A stretch of DNA of 46,628 nucleotides, taken from assembly GCF_049445995.1 (NCBI RefSeq), contig NZ_JBMSDZ010000022.1, positions 1 through 46,628 of the forward strand, written 5' to 3'. Under the pieces are notes generated by a model. The model saw nothing but the letters and a program-made list of their open reading frames with translations, ran no database searches and was not told the DNA's origin. The stretch is from Dyella_A sp049445995 (GTDB lineage Bacteria > Pseudomonadota > Gammaproteobacteria > Xanthomonadales > Rhodanobacteraceae). Shown piece after piece: positions 20,818 to 29,501 of the stretch. The position numbers were made by a program, and so were the translations under genes. Numbering within the stretch: the first letter of the stretch is position 1; the number at the start of each line of letters is the position of its first letter.

Positions 20818-22236
20818 GTGCGCCAGACGCCTCTCGCCCTTTTGCTGCTGACGCTCGCCACCGGCGCCGCTGCCGCCGAACACGGCGAGATCACCATCTA
20901 CCGCAGCGACGATGCCGCGCTGTTCGCCAACGACGGCGCCAGCGTCCCGGCCGGCTACGCCCTGGTGCGCCAGCCGCGCACGGTGAACCTCACCGCCGGC
21001 GTGCAGGACATCCACCTCGGCGGCCTGCCGCTGTATCTCGACCCCGAAGCGTTGGCACTGGAGTTCGACGGCGCCAAAGCCTCGGTGATCTCGCAGCGGC
21101 TGCAACTGGCCCAGGGCGGCTCGGCACTGGCCGGCAACCTGGTCGGACGCCAGGTCGACGTGCTCGGCGACCAGGGCAACGTGATCGCCCGCGGCACCCT
21201 GCTCTCGGCCGGCAGCCCGCTGCAGGTCCGCCAGGGCGACGTCACCGTGCTGGTCCACGACTATGCCGCCGTGCGCGCCAGCGGCACCATCGACGGCGGC
21301 TCCCGGCTGGACCTGCGCGTGGACGCGCAACGGGCCGGACCGGCCAGTGCGCAGCTCAGCTACGTGACGGGCGGGCTGGGCTGGCGTGCCTCCTACCTCG
21401 GCACGCTTGCCGATGGCGGGGCATGCCGGCTCGACCTGCAGTCGCGCGCCAGCGTGGCCAACCGCAGCGGCAGCGACTGGCACGACGCGCAGCTCACGCT
21501 CATCGCCGGCGAGCCGCGACTGGACAAGCCCGCCGCGCCGATGGTGACCATGGCGTTTCGTGGCAAGGCCGCCGACCTGCCGCAACAATCCGCGCTGGCC
21601 GACTACCGCAGCTACCGCCTGCCCGCGCCGGTCGACCTGCCGGACGGCAGCATCAGCCTGCTGCCGCTGTACGCGCCCAGGAGCATCGCCTGCGAGCGCA
21701 CCGCACTGTATGAGACCGGCGGCCGCTACCAGCCGCCGCAGCCGATGATCCAGTCCCCGATCATGACCACTGGCCCGTCGGCCGTCATCGGCACGCTGGC
21801 TTTCCGCGCCTTCGACAGCCTGCCGGCCGGCTATCTGCGCGTGCTGGCCCGCGACGATCGCGGCGCTGCGCAGGTGATCGGCGAAAGCCGCATCGAGGAC
21901 ACCCCGAAGGGTGGCGAGGTCAAGCTCACCCTCGGCAACGTGTTCGACCTGCGCGCCAGGCGCGAACGCACCGCGTTCCACGTCGATCGCGACGGCCGCA
22001 CCATGGACGAAGCCTTCCGCCTCGTCTTCACCAATGCGGGCGACCGTGCGCGCACCGTCACGGTGCGCGAGCATCCCTCGCGCTGGCGCACATGGATACT
22101 GGCCTCCTCCAGTCTCAGGCCCACCGTCACTACCGCCGACACGCTGGGCTTCGCGGTGAAGGTGCCGGCGCACGGCAGTGCCACCCTCGACTACGCGGTG
22201 CGCTACACCTGGACCGCCGACGACCGGCCGCAATAA
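20818..22236 (+). CDS. Exported DUF4139 domain protein
   Basis: 472 residues from a GTG with AAGGAG about seven bases upstream. Signal peptide MRQTPLALLLLTLATGAAAA. The remainder is largely beta-strand, with the DUF4139 features YVTGGLGWRASYLGTL and a late FRLVFTNAGDRARTVTVREH segment, ending in a repeated-strand domain. Members of this family are exported mucoidy-inhibitor-A-like or uncharacterised proteins; no catalytic motif is evident. It is upstream of, and close to (23 bases), the enoyl-CoA isomerase gene, so they may be co-transcribed. Confidence 0.8.
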   Translation: MRQTPLALLLLTLATGAAAAEHGEITIYRSDDAALFANDGASVPAGYALVRQPRTVNLTAGVQDIHLGGLPLYLDPEALALEFDGAKASVISQRLQLAQGGSALAGNLVGRQVDVLGDQGNVIARGTLLSAGSPLQVRQGDVTVLVHDYAAVRASGTIDGGSRLDLRVDAQRAGPASAQLSYVTGGLGWRASYLGTLADGGACRLDLQSRASVANRSGSDWHDAQLTLIAGEPRLDKPAAPMVTMAFRGKAADLPQQSALADYRSYRLPAPVDLPDGSISLLPLYAPRSIACERTALYETGGRYQPPQPMIQSPIMTTGPSAVIGTLAFRAFDSLPAGYLRVLARDDRGAAQVIGESRIEDTPKGGEVKLTLGNVFDLRARRERTAFHVDRDGRTMDEAFRLVFTNAGDRARTVTVREHPSRWRTWILASSSLRPTVTTADTLGFAVKVPAHGSATLDYAVRYTWTADDRPQ

Positions 22237-22259
22237 GCCCGCCCCTCAGGGACACGACC

Positions 22260-23012
22260 ATGCTCAACCGCATCACCCACGACACCATCGTCGAACTGCA
22301 GCTGGCCCGCCCGCCGGTCAACGCACTGAATCTCGAACTGCTGCGCAGCCTGCGTGCCGCGCTGGAGGAAGCGCCCGCGGCCGGCGCGCGCGGCATCGTG
22401 CTGTCCGGCGCACCGGGCATGTTTTCCGCCGGTGTCGACGTGCCCGCATTGATGGGCCGCGAACGCAGCGAGGTGCGTGCGTTCTGGCGCGAGTTCTTCG
22501 CCGTCTGCGCGGCGCTGGCGCGCGCGCCGGTGCCGGTGGTGGCGGCGATCACGGGACACAGCCCGGCCGGCGGCGCGGTGCTCTCGCTGTTCTGCGACTA
22601 CCGGGTGATGGCCGAGGGGCCGTTCAGGATCGGTCTCAACGAGGTGCAGGTGGGGCTGAGCGTGCCCGACTGCATCCAGCTGGCGCTGCGCCGCGTGGTG
22701 GGCACCTATCGCGCCGAGCGGCTGCTGGTGGCCGGCGCGATGATCGAATCCTCCCAGGCGCTGGCCTGCGGCATGGTCGACGAGCTCACCGGCGTGGACC
22801 AGGTCACCGTTCGCGCGCTGCACTGGCTGCGCGAACTGCTGGCCCTGCCCTCGCATGCGATGCTCGCCACCCGCGCCCTGGCCCGCGCCGATCTGGCCGA
22901 TGCCTACGCCGATGTGGATGCGCTGCCGCTGGATGCCTTCGTCGACGGTTTCTTCCACCCGCAGACGCAGGCCGTACTGCAGGGCCTGGTGGAGCGGCTG
23001 CGCAGGAAGTGA
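22260..23012 (+). CDS. Crotonase-fold enoyl-CoA isomerase (Delta3-Delta2 type)
   Basis: 250 residues from the ATG at 22260. Crotonase fold with oxyanion-hole segments GMFSAGVDVPAL (about 58-69) and GHSPAGGAVLSLFCDYRVM (about 98-116). The active-site Glu of the isomerase type is kept (RIGLNEVQVGLSVP), but the other Glu used by hydratases is replaced: AGGAVL instead of GGGxEL. That pattern and the helical C terminus (ending FFHPQTQAVLQGLVERLRRK) resemble mitochondrial enoyl-CoA isomerase ECI1 rather than hydratase. Likely role: shifting double bonds during beta-oxidation of unsaturated fatty acids. Compare the second crotonase at 25589, which has both Glu residues. Confidence 0.75.
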   Translation: MLNRITHDTIVELQLARPPVNALNLELLRSLRAALEEAPAAGARGIVLSGAPGMFSAGVDVPALMGRERSEVRAFWREFFAVCAALARAPVPVVAAITGHSPAGGAVLSLFCDYRVMAEGPFRIGLNEVQVGLSVPDCIQLALRRVVGTYRAERLLVAGAMIESSQALACGMVDELTGVDQVTVRALHWLRELLALPSHAMLATRALARADLADAYADVDALPLDAFVDGFFHPQTQAVLQGLVERLRRK

Positions 23013-23013
23013 G

Positions 23014-23044
23014 CCGGACCGGGCGGGCGCTCAGCCCGGTCCGG
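23014..23044. terminator. Strong hairpin between convergent genes
   Basis: CCGGACCGGGC (23014-23024) pairs with GCCCGGTCCGG (23034-23044): an 11-bp perfect GC-rich stem directly after the isomerase stop and overlapping the end of the convergent sulfurtransferase gene. No T run, so it may act as a bidirectional transcript-end stabiliser rather than a classical intrinsic terminator. Confidence 0.5.
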
Positions 23045-23879
23045 TCGCCACCGGCCGCGACGGATCGCTGACCCAGCCGCTCCACGACGGTGCGTACAGC
23101 CGCGAACCGGCCAGACCGGCATGCTCCATCGCCAGCAGGTTGTGGCAGGCGGTGACGCCGGAGCCGCAGGAGTGCACCACCTGCGACGGCGCGTGCCCCT
23201 CGACCACCGTCAGGAACTCCCGCCGGAGTTCGCCGGCAGACTTGAAGCGTCCGTCGGCGGCGAGGTTGTCCGCGAACGGACGGTTCCTCGCGCCGGGCAC
23301 GTGGCCGCCCACGCGGTCGAGCGGTTCGGTGTCGCCGCGGTAGCGCGGGGCGGCGCGTGCGTCGAGCAGCAGTTGCCCCGGCCGCGCCGTCACGGCGGCA
23401 TGATCGAGGATGAGCTGCGCGGCGTCGTAGTGGATCGCCACCTGCGTCGGCGCGCGCTCCGGCAACGCCGTTTCCAGCGGCAGCCCGGCGGCGGTCCACG
23501 CGCCAAGGCCGCCGTCGAGCACGGCCACTGCGCGCGCTCCGACCAGCCGCAGCAGCCACCACAGCCGCGCCGCGGCCAGTGCGCCGCCGGCGGCGTCGTA
23601 CGCCACCACCTGCAGGTCCGGATGCCAGCCCCAGCGGCCGAGCACGGCCGCGAAATCGGCCTCCAGCGGCAGCGGGTGCCGGCCCAGTCCGAGCGACTGC
23701 CGCGAGAGATCGGACAGGTCATGGTCCAGGCTGGCGTAGACCGCGCCGGCGATGTGCCCGGCACGGTAGTCGCGCTCGCCCTTGCCCGCGTCGGCGAGAT
23801 CGAAGCGGCAGTCGACGATCAGCACCTTGGCGGGCGGAAGCGCAGCCAGTTCGGTGGCGGTAATCAGCGTGGTCTTCAT
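23031..23879 (-). CDS. sseA: 3-mercaptopyruvate sulfurtransferase (tandem rhodanese)
   Basis: 282 residues. Two rhodanese domains: an inactive N-terminal one (DCRFDLADAGKGERDYRAGH, then DGGLGAW) and a catalytic C-terminal one with the loop HSCGSGVTACHN. The CGSGVTA loop is diagnostic for mercaptopyruvate rather than thiosulfate sulfurtransferases; the first Cys carries the persulfide. It transfers sulfane sulfur from 3-mercaptopyruvate to thiol acceptors or cyanide. Last gene of the FKBP-DUF1289-Nudix group, 10 bases after the Nudix gene. Confidence 0.9.
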   Translation of the reverse strand: MKTTLITATELAALPPAKVLIVDCRFDLADAGKGERDYRAGHIAGAVYASLDHDLSDLSRQSLGLGRHPLPLEADFAAVLGRWGWHPDLQVVAYDAAGGALAAARLWWLLRLVGARAVAVLDGGLGAWTAAGLPLETALPERAPTQVAIHYDAAQLILDHAAVTARPGQLLLDARAAPRYRGDTEPLDRVGGHVPGARNRPFADNLAADGRFKSAGELRREFLTVVEGHAPSQVVHSCGSGVTACHNLLAMEHAGLAGSRLYAPSWSGWVSDPSRPVATGPG

Positions 23880-23889
23880 GGCGTGGTCT

Positions 23890-24492
23890 TCATGCGCGTC
23901 CCATCCTCTGCAACAGGTTCAGCATCATCGCCGCGGTGGCGCCCCAGATGCGGTGACCACCGTGTACGAACTCCACCATGGACCGCTGGTGGCCGCGGAA
24001 TTCCATGGTGTAGTGGCGCAGGTTGCCAGGCTCCAGAAAGAACCCCAACGGCACCTCGAACACTTCGGCCACCTCGTCCGGTGCCGGCGTCAGCCGCGCG
24101 TGCCCGGCAATGCGCGCCACCACCGGGGTCACGCAGTAGCCGCTGATCGTCTCGAACACGTCGAGGAATCCCAGCGGCGACACCAGGCCCGGGTCCAGAC
24201 CGATCTCTTCTTCGCTCTCGCGCAGGGCGGTGGCGATCGCATCGCGATCGTCCGGATTGCTGCCGCCGCCGGGAAACGCCACCTGCCCCGCGTGCGAAGG
24301 CAGGTGCGCCGTGCGCACGGTGAGCAGCACGCGCGGCTCGACGCCTTCGCGCACGCCCACCAGCACCGCCGCGGGCCGGCGCACGGCGGTGCCGAGCAGT
24401 TCGCTCATGTGCGCGTGGTTCCAGCCCGGCGGCTGCGGCGGCTCGGCCAGCGGCAGCAGCGCGGGCTCCAGCGCGTGCCAGATCCGCTCCAT
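23890..24492 (-). CDS. Nudix hydrolase, probable CoA pyrophosphatase (NudL-like)
   Basis: 200 residues from the ATG at 24492. The UPF0035/CoA-ase signature VLLTVRTAHLPSHAGQVAFP immediately precedes the Nudix box (GGGSNPDDRDAIATALRE followed by SEEEIGL). In the box the canonical first Glu is absent, as is usual for NudL, while REXXEEXG is intact. It should hydrolyse CoA and CoA derivatives to 3',5'-ADP and acyl-phosphopantetheine. The start overlaps the DUF1289 stop as TGATG, so the two are translationally coupled. Confidence 0.85.
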   Translation of the reverse strand: MERIWHALEPALLPLAEPPQPPGWNHAHMSELLGTAVRRPAAVLVGVREGVEPRVLLTVRTAHLPSHAGQVAFPGGGSNPDDRDAIATALRESEEEIGLDPGLVSPLGFLDVFETISGYCVTPVVARIAGHARLTPAPDEVAEVFEVPLGFFLEPGNLRHYTMEFRGHQRSMVEFVHGGHRIWGATAAMMLNLLQRMGRA

Positions 24493-24686
24493 CACGAGGC
24501 CTTGCGGGTCGGCAGCACCACACGCATGAGGTACAGCCGCTCGGTGTCGGGCATGCTGCCCCAGCGCGCGATCTCGCCCATCGAGCGCTGGCAGCCCAGG
24601 CAATAGCCGCGACCGTCCAGCCGGCACAGACCGATGCAGGGCGTCAGCGGCGCCTGGGGAAAGGAAGCACGGGGATCGGTCGACAT
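24492..24686 (-). CDS. DUF1289 small cysteine-rich protein
   Basis: 64 residues from the ATG at 24686 (MSTDPRASFPQAP). The core TPCIGLCRLDGRGYCLGCQR contains four cysteines in the pattern C-x3-C-x7-C-x2-C, followed by MGEIARWGSM. This is the DUF1289 signature; members are predicted to bind a metal or iron-sulfur cluster and are of unknown function. Its stop overlaps the Nudix start. It is frequently seen beside Nudix/CoA-pyrophosphatase genes, consistent with the arrangement here. Confidence 0.85.
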   Translation of the reverse strand: MSTDPRASFPQAPLTPCIGLCRLDGRGYCLGCQRSMGEIARWGSMPDTERLYLMRVVLPTRKAS

Positions 24687-24722
24687 GGCCCCCGATGATA
24701 GCGCCTGCAAGGGATGCTCTGA

Positions 24723-25433
24723 TCAGGGGTTGGCGACGTCCAGCAGCTCGATGTCGAACACCAGCGCCTCGTTCGGACCGATGCGCGGCAACGCGCCGCG
24801 CTCGCCGTAGGCCAGCTTCGGCGGGATCACCACCTTCCAGCGGTCGCCCACGTGCATGCGCGGGATCACGTCGCGCCAGCCGGGGATCACGCTGTTCACC
24901 ACGAAGCTCACCGGGTTGCCGTGGGCAAAGGTGCTGTCGAACTCGGTGCCGTCGATCAGCATGCCGCGATAGTTGACGGTGACCTTGCTGTCCACCGTCG
25001 GGCTGGTGCCGCCCCGTCCCTGCTTGATCACCGCGTACTGCACGCCCGAGGGCAACTGCACCACGCCGGGCTGGGTGCGGTTGTGCGCCATGTACTGCTC
25101 GCTCCTGCGGGCGTTGCGGACAGCGACGCGGCGGAACTCGGCCACCGCGCGGGCGTGCATCTGCTCGTCCAGCGCATGCAACTGGGCGCGCATGTCCGAC
25201 ATCGGCACGCTCGGCGGGCGCTTGGCGGCGGCGTCCTGGATCGCCCGCTGCAGCGTGGCCAAGTCGACGGACGGCTCGCCGTCGGCGAACTGGCTGCCGA
25301 TCTGGTAGCCGATCGCGTAGGACAGCTTGGCCTTGTCGATGGCGGCAGGCGGCCTGGACGACTGCTGCGCCTGCGCGACCGTGCCGATCAGCCCGAGTCC
25401 CGCCGCCATGAACCGTCCTGCCCACTTCACCAT
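24723..25433 (-). CDS. FKBP-type peptidyl-prolyl isomerase, exported (FkpA/Mip-like)
   Basis: 236 residues from the ATG at 25433 with GGAGAG just upstream. A signal peptide (to about AQAQ) is followed by an N-terminal helical dimerisation domain (LSYAIGYQIGSQF, 55-160) and a C-terminal FKBP domain (about 165-232) with VTVNYRGMLIDGTEFDST, VIPGWRDVI and PKLAYGERG. These are the standard FKBP active-site strands. It acts as a periplasmic folding catalyst and chaperone. First gene of the minus-strand unit continuing to sseA. Confidence 0.9.
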   Translation of the reverse strand: MVKWAGRFMAAGLGLIGTVAQAQQSSRPPAAIDKAKLSYAIGYQIGSQFADGEPSVDLATLQRAIQDAAAKRPPSVPMSDMRAQLHALDEQMHARAVAEFRRVAVRNARRSEQYMAHNRTQPGVVQLPSGVQYAVIKQGRGGTSPTVDSKVTVNYRGMLIDGTEFDSTFAHGNPVSFVVNSVIPGWRDVIPRMHVGDRWKVVIPPKLAYGERGALPRIGPNEALVFDIELLDVANP

Positions 25434-25588
25434 GCCGCTCTCCGAAACCGTGACGCCCGGTGGGCATGCCCATGCGCCATGCCTGCCCGGTGCAGCATCG
25501 CCGGATGCGATACCCGGCATGAGATTCCGGCCGGTGGCAAAGGTTCCCGCTGCTACCATCTGGACTTTTTCCCCCGCAGGTTCCTGCC

Positions 25589-26371
25589 ATGGCTTATCGC
25601 AACCTCGAAATCGCCGACCGCGGCGCCATCCGCACCATCACCGTGGCGCGCCCGGACAAGCTCAATGCACTCAATCGCGACACGCTCAACGAGCTCACCC
25701 TCGCCTTCACCCAGGCAGCGCAGGAAGACGGCGTGCGCGCGGTGGTACTGGCCGGCAGCGGCGAGAAGGCCTTCGTCGCCGGCGCCGACATCGCCGAGAT
25801 GAGCGGCTACACGCCGCTGCAGGCGCAGTCGTTTTCGCGCACCGGGCAGCGCCTGATGAGCCTGATCGAACGCCTCGGCAAGCCGGTGATCGCGCGCATC
25901 CAGGGTTTTGCGCTGGGCGGCGGCATGGAGCTGGCGATGGCCTGCCACCTGCGCGTGGCCAGCGAGAAAGCCAAGTTCGGCCAGCCGGAAATCAACCTCG
26001 GCCTGATCCCCGGCTTCGGCGGCACCCAGCGCCTGCTGCGGCTGGCTGGCCGCAGCGCGGCGCTGGAGCTGTGCCTCACCGGCGCCACGATCGGCGCGCA
26101 GCGCGCCCACGAGCTGGGCATCGTGACCCGCGTGGTCGCGCCCGAGGCGCTGGACGAAACGGTCGACGCCCTCGCCGACCAGCTCGCCGCCGCCGCGCCG
26201 CTGGCCGCCGCCGGCATCCTCGACGCCGTGCTGCAGGGTGGCGAAACCAGCCTCGACCAGGGGCTGGAGTTCGAAACCCAGGCCTTCGCCCTGGTGTTCT
26301 CCAGCGAGGACATGCGCGAGGGGACGCGCGCGTTCCTCGACAAGCGCAAACCCGCGTTCAAGGGCGCCTGA
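25589..26371 (+). CDS. Enoyl-CoA hydratase/isomerase (crotonase)
   Basis: 260 residues, typical of short-chain enoyl-CoA hydratases. Oxyanion-hole residues lie in AFVAGADIAEM and GFALGGGMELAMACHLRVA. Both catalytic glutamates are present: Glu in GGGMELAMAC and Glu in QPEINLGLIPGFGGTQRL. The C terminus (REGTRAFLDKRKPAFKG) is also typical. It hydrates trans-2-enoyl-CoA in beta-oxidation or amino-acid degradation. A TACCAT -10-like element lies at 25552-25557. It is divergent from the FKBP gene and convergent with the DUF1684 gene, so single. Confidence 0.92.
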   Translation: MAYRNLEIADRGAIRTITVARPDKLNALNRDTLNELTLAFTQAAQEDGVRAVVLAGSGEKAFVAGADIAEMSGYTPLQAQSFSRTGQRLMSLIERLGKPVIARIQGFALGGGMELAMACHLRVASEKAKFGQPEINLGLIPGFGGTQRLLRLAGRSAALELCLTGATIGAQRAHELGIVTRVVAPEALDETVDALADQLAAAAPLAAAGILDAVLQGGETSLDQGLEFETQAFALVFSSEDMREGTRAFLDKRKPAFKGA

Positions 26372-26418
26372 CCGCCCTCCCACCGACTCTGCGCTCCCGT
26401 AGATGTGGCGCAGCCCAT

Positions 26419-26502
26419 GTAGGAGCGCACCCTGTGCGCGAATGCTCTTGCTCCTGATCGACATCAAAGCCAAGAGCATTCGCGCACAGGGTGCGCTCCT
26501 AC
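26419..26502. repeat. GTAGGAGCGC palindrome, copy 3
   Basis: Arms 26419-26450 and 26471-26502 share the outer GTAGGAGCGCACCCTGTGCG with copies 1 and 2. The inner arm is GAATGCTCTTG paired with CAAGAGCATTC instead of GAACGCCTTTG/CAAAGGCGTTC. Both sides changed together, so pairing is kept. It lies between the 3' ends of the convergent crotonase and DUF1684 genes, where it may serve as a bidirectional transcript end. Confidence 0.9.
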
Positions 26503-26504
26503 CG

Positions 26505-27443
26505 TCAGTGACCGCCGCGGTATTTTTTCTCGCCGGCGGTCACGGCGATATCCAGCCGGTTTTCCGGCGGCGCCAGCGGGCAGGTGGCGAACGGCGTGAA
26601 GGCGCACGGCGGGTTGTAGGCGCGGTTGAAATCCAGCACCACGCTGCCGGGCTGCTTCACGCTGCCGGCGGGCAGTGCGGCGTAGAGGAAGCGTGCCGCG
26701 CCGTAGGTCTGCTTGCCCGAGGTGCGGTCGGCGATCACGAAGAACAGCTCGCCGCCCGGCTCCTCCTGGTAGGGCAGCAGCTCGAAGGTCTTGCCGTCTC
26801 GCTCGAACACCGCCTTGCCCGGCACGTCGACCGCGTCGATGGTGCCGATCACCGAGCCGATCTGGAGCTTGTGCGGCGGATCGAACGGCACCCACTGCGC
26901 CACGATGCGCCAGGAGGGATCGATCGGGAACGATTCGATGCCCAGGAAATGCCTGCGGGTGGGCGCCTCGGGGGCCTTCACGCGCAGCGCCTTGCGGCCG
27001 TCGCGATCGATCACGTAGAAGCTCGCCGTGCCGAACCGAACCGTGGTCGGCCCGTTCGCGCCCGCGTGCATGTCGTCCACCAGCGGCGCGCTGGCCACGG
27101 CCTTGCCGTCCACCGTGGCGCCGCTGCCGGCGGCCAGCGCCATCGACAGCGCGCCGTCCGGGCCAAGCGTCACGGTGCCCAGGTGGTCCGGGCCCGCGGC
27201 CAGCACGATATCGTTGTCTGCCGCGTGACCGATCCGGTTCGCGCCTTCCTTCAGCCATTCCAGCCCGACCAGGCTGAGCCAGCCGTCCGGCGCGGTCAGC
27301 CGCTGCAACCGACCCTGCCGCCACTGCTCGACCCCGCGTGTGACGTCCTGGGCGGAAAGAGTCGGTGCGGCGGGAACATCGGCAGCGTGCACGAGCGGAA
27401 CTCCAAGCAGGAAGGCAACAGCCAGCGTGGCGCGACGGAGCAT
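26505..27443 (-). CDS. Exported DUF1684 protein
   Basis: 312 residues with a signal peptide (MLRRATLAVAFLLGVPLVHA). Family signatures are LTAPDGWLSLVGLEWL (about 49-64), a forkhead-associated-like beta region, and the invariant C-terminal block DFNRAYNPPCAFTPFATC followed by PLAPPENRL. DUF1684 proteins are widespread and functionally uncharacterised; the two cysteines in the last block may bind metal or form a disulfide. It follows mutL after 72 bases, in the position where many gammaproteobacteria have miaA and hfq. Confidence 0.85.
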   Translation of the reverse strand: MLRRATLAVAFLLGVPLVHAADVPAAPTLSAQDVTRGVEQWRQGRLQRLTAPDGWLSLVGLEWLKEGANRIGHAADNDIVLAAGPDHLGTVTLGPDGALSMALAAGSGATVDGKAVASAPLVDDMHAGANGPTTVRFGTASFYVIDRDGRKALRVKAPEAPTRRHFLGIESFPIDPSWRIVAQWVPFDPPHKLQIGSVIGTIDAVDVPGKAVFERDGKTFELLPYQEEPGGELFFVIADRTSGKQTYGAARFLYAALPAGSVKQPGSVVLDFNRAYNPPCAFTPFATCPLAPPENRLDIAVTAGEKKYRGGH

Positions 27444-27515
27444 CAGGCGGTCAGCCGGTGGGGAGGGAACGCCCGAGTATGGGCAGCGCCCGGGCCACGA
27501 GGCAAATCCCGCCGG

Positions 27516-29339
27516 TCAGCGGCCGCGCAGGAACAGCTTATCCAGCTCGGCCAGGCTGAGCTGGGTCCAGGTCGGACGTCCGTGATTGCACTGGCCGGAG
27601 CGTTCGGTGGCCTCCATCTCGCGCAGCAGCGCGTTCATTTCCGGCAGGCTCAGGCGGCGGCCGGCGCGCACCGAACCGTGGCAGGCCATGGTCGACAGCA
27701 GCTCGTTCTCCAGCTCCTGCAGCCGGCGCGAACTGCCGTGCTGGGCGAGCTCCGCCAGCACGTCGCGGGTGAGCTGACCCACGTCGGCGCCTTCCAGCAG
27801 CGCCGGGATGCGCCGCACCACCACCGCCGAGGGGCCGCCGCGCGACAACTCCAACCCCCACGCCGCCAGCGCCTCGGCGTGCTCCTCGGCGGCCGCAGCT
27901 TCCTTCGCGCTCACCGCCAGGCTGAGCGGCACCAGCAGCACCTGCGAACGCAGGTGGTTGGCGGCGCGCGCGACCTTCAGTTTCTCGTAGGTGATGCGCT
28001 CGTGCGCCGCGTGCATGTCGACCAGCACCAGGCCGTGCTCGTTCTCCGCCAGCACGTAGATGCTCTTGAGCTGGGCGATGGCGAAGCCCAGCGGCGGCGC
28101 CTGCTCGGCGCTGTCCGGGGCGAATGAAGGCTGGGTCCAGCCGGCGGCGTCGCGTGGTACGGACTCTCCCAGCAGCGCGGCATAGTCGGCCAGCGGCTGC
28201 TCGCGCACGCCCAGGCTGAGCCGGCTCTGCGTGGCCGCTCCACCGGACCAGCCGCCGCCGTACGTCGACTGCGCGGCGACGGCGCTCGTCGATGCCGTGT
28301 CGGCGACGGCCGCGGGCTGCTGCTGCATCGCCTGCCCGGCGCGCGTCTGTGCCAGCGCCTCGTGCAGGCTGCGGAACAGGAAGTCGTGCACCAGCCGCTG
28401 CTCGCGAAAGCGCACCTCGTGCTTGGCCGGATGCACGTTGACGTCCACGCCCACCGGATCGAGTTCCAGATACAGCACGAAGGCCGGATGGCGGCCGTGG
28501 AACAGCACGTCCGCATAGGCCTGGCGCACGGCGTGCGCCACCACGCGATCACGCACGAGGCGGCCGTTGACGTAGAAGAACTGCGCATCGGGCTGGCCGC
28601 GCGAGGCGGTGGGCAGGCCGACCCAGCCGGACAGGCGCAGGCCGGCGGCTGCGTGGTCGATGCGCAGGCTGCGTCCCGGGAATTCCTCGCCGAGCACATC
28701 CGCAACACGCGCCAGCGCGGCCTGCTCGTCACGCGCGACCTTCCACACGCGCACCGGCTTGCCGTTGTGGCTGAGCCGGAACTCCACGCCGCTGCGTGCC
28801 AGCGCGAGCGACTTCAAGAGGTCGTCGATGTGTGCGAACTCGGTGCGCTCGGCGCGCATGAATTTCCGCCGCGCCGGCACGTTGTAGAACAGGTCGCGCA
28901 CCTCCACGCTGGTGCCCGGCGGGTGCTGTGCCGGTCGCGCGGCCTGCAGCTTGCCGCCGTCCACCTCGATGCGGAATGCCGCCTCCGCGCCGCGCGCACG
29001 CGAAGTCAGCGCGAAGCGCGCCACCGACGACACCGAGGCCAGTGCCTCGCCGCGAAAGCCCATGCTGGCGACGTGTTCGAGATCCTCGAAGCTGCCGATC
29101 TTGCTGGTGGCATGCGAGGCCACGGCGAGCGGCAGCTCGTCCGGTGCGATGCCGCCGCCGTCGTCGCGCACGCGGATCAACCGCGCGCCACCCTGCTCGA
29201 TGTCCACCTCGATGCGCGTGGCGCCCGCGTCGAGGCTGTTTTCCACCAGTTCCTTCACCACCGACGAGGGCCGCTCGATGACCTCGCCGGCGGCGATCTG
29301 GTTGATGAGGTCGGGAGGCAGCACGCGGATGACAGGCAT
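27516..29339 (-). CDS. mutL: DNA mismatch repair protein MutL
   Basis: 607 residues. The N-terminal GHKL ATPase has IAAGEVIERP, ENSLDAGA, DDGGGI, ATSKI and GFRGEALAS, then RKFMRAERTE. A Ser/Ala/Gln-rich linker (about 335-420) joins it to the C-terminal dimerisation domain. This carries DMHAAHERITYE, matching the DQHAxxExxxxE endonuclease metal site, together with ACHGSVRAG and CNHGRP. The protein is therefore of the nicking MutL type, unlike the MutH-dependent E. coli protein, which lacks the motif. It follows amiB in the nnr-tsaE-amiB-mutL order; coordination with the cell-wall genes is positional. Confidence 0.97.
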   Translation of the reverse strand: MPVIRVLPPDLINQIAAGEVIERPSSVVKELVENSLDAGATRIEVDIEQGGARLIRVRDDGGGIAPDELPLAVASHATSKIGSFEDLEHVASMGFRGEALASVSSVARFALTSRARGAEAAFRIEVDGGKLQAARPAQHPPGTSVEVRDLFYNVPARRKFMRAERTEFAHIDDLLKSLALARSGVEFRLSHNGKPVRVWKVARDEQAALARVADVLGEEFPGRSLRIDHAAAGLRLSGWVGLPTASRGQPDAQFFYVNGRLVRDRVVAHAVRQAYADVLFHGRHPAFVLYLELDPVGVDVNVHPAKHEVRFREQRLVHDFLFRSLHEALAQTRAGQAMQQQPAAVADTASTSAVAAQSTYGGGWSGGAATQSRLSLGVREQPLADYAALLGESVPRDAAGWTQPSFAPDSAEQAPPLGFAIAQLKSIYVLAENEHGLVLVDMHAAHERITYEKLKVARAANHLRSQVLLVPLSLAVSAKEAAAAEEHAEALAAWGLELSRGGPSAVVVRRIPALLEGADVGQLTRDVLAELAQHGSSRRLQELENELLSTMACHGSVRAGRRLSLPEMNALLREMEATERSGQCNHGRPTWTQLSLAELDKLFLRGR

Positions 29340-29501
29340 CGGCGTAGCTTACGGGAGCGGCCGGGGATCGAGAAGGCGAGCGGTTCGGCCAGTGCCCACC
29401 GATGGAACCACCCGCACGCTCGCCACCGGCCCTTCGACTTCGTTTCGCTCGCCACGAACGGAGCGAGCCGTTCGCGCTGGGCGGCCTGAGGGATCGGCGC
29501 G

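Noticed and set aside
27340..27585. Small plus-strand open frames between mutL and the DUF1684 gene.
   Set aside because: They overlap both real genes in antisense and show no protein family character.
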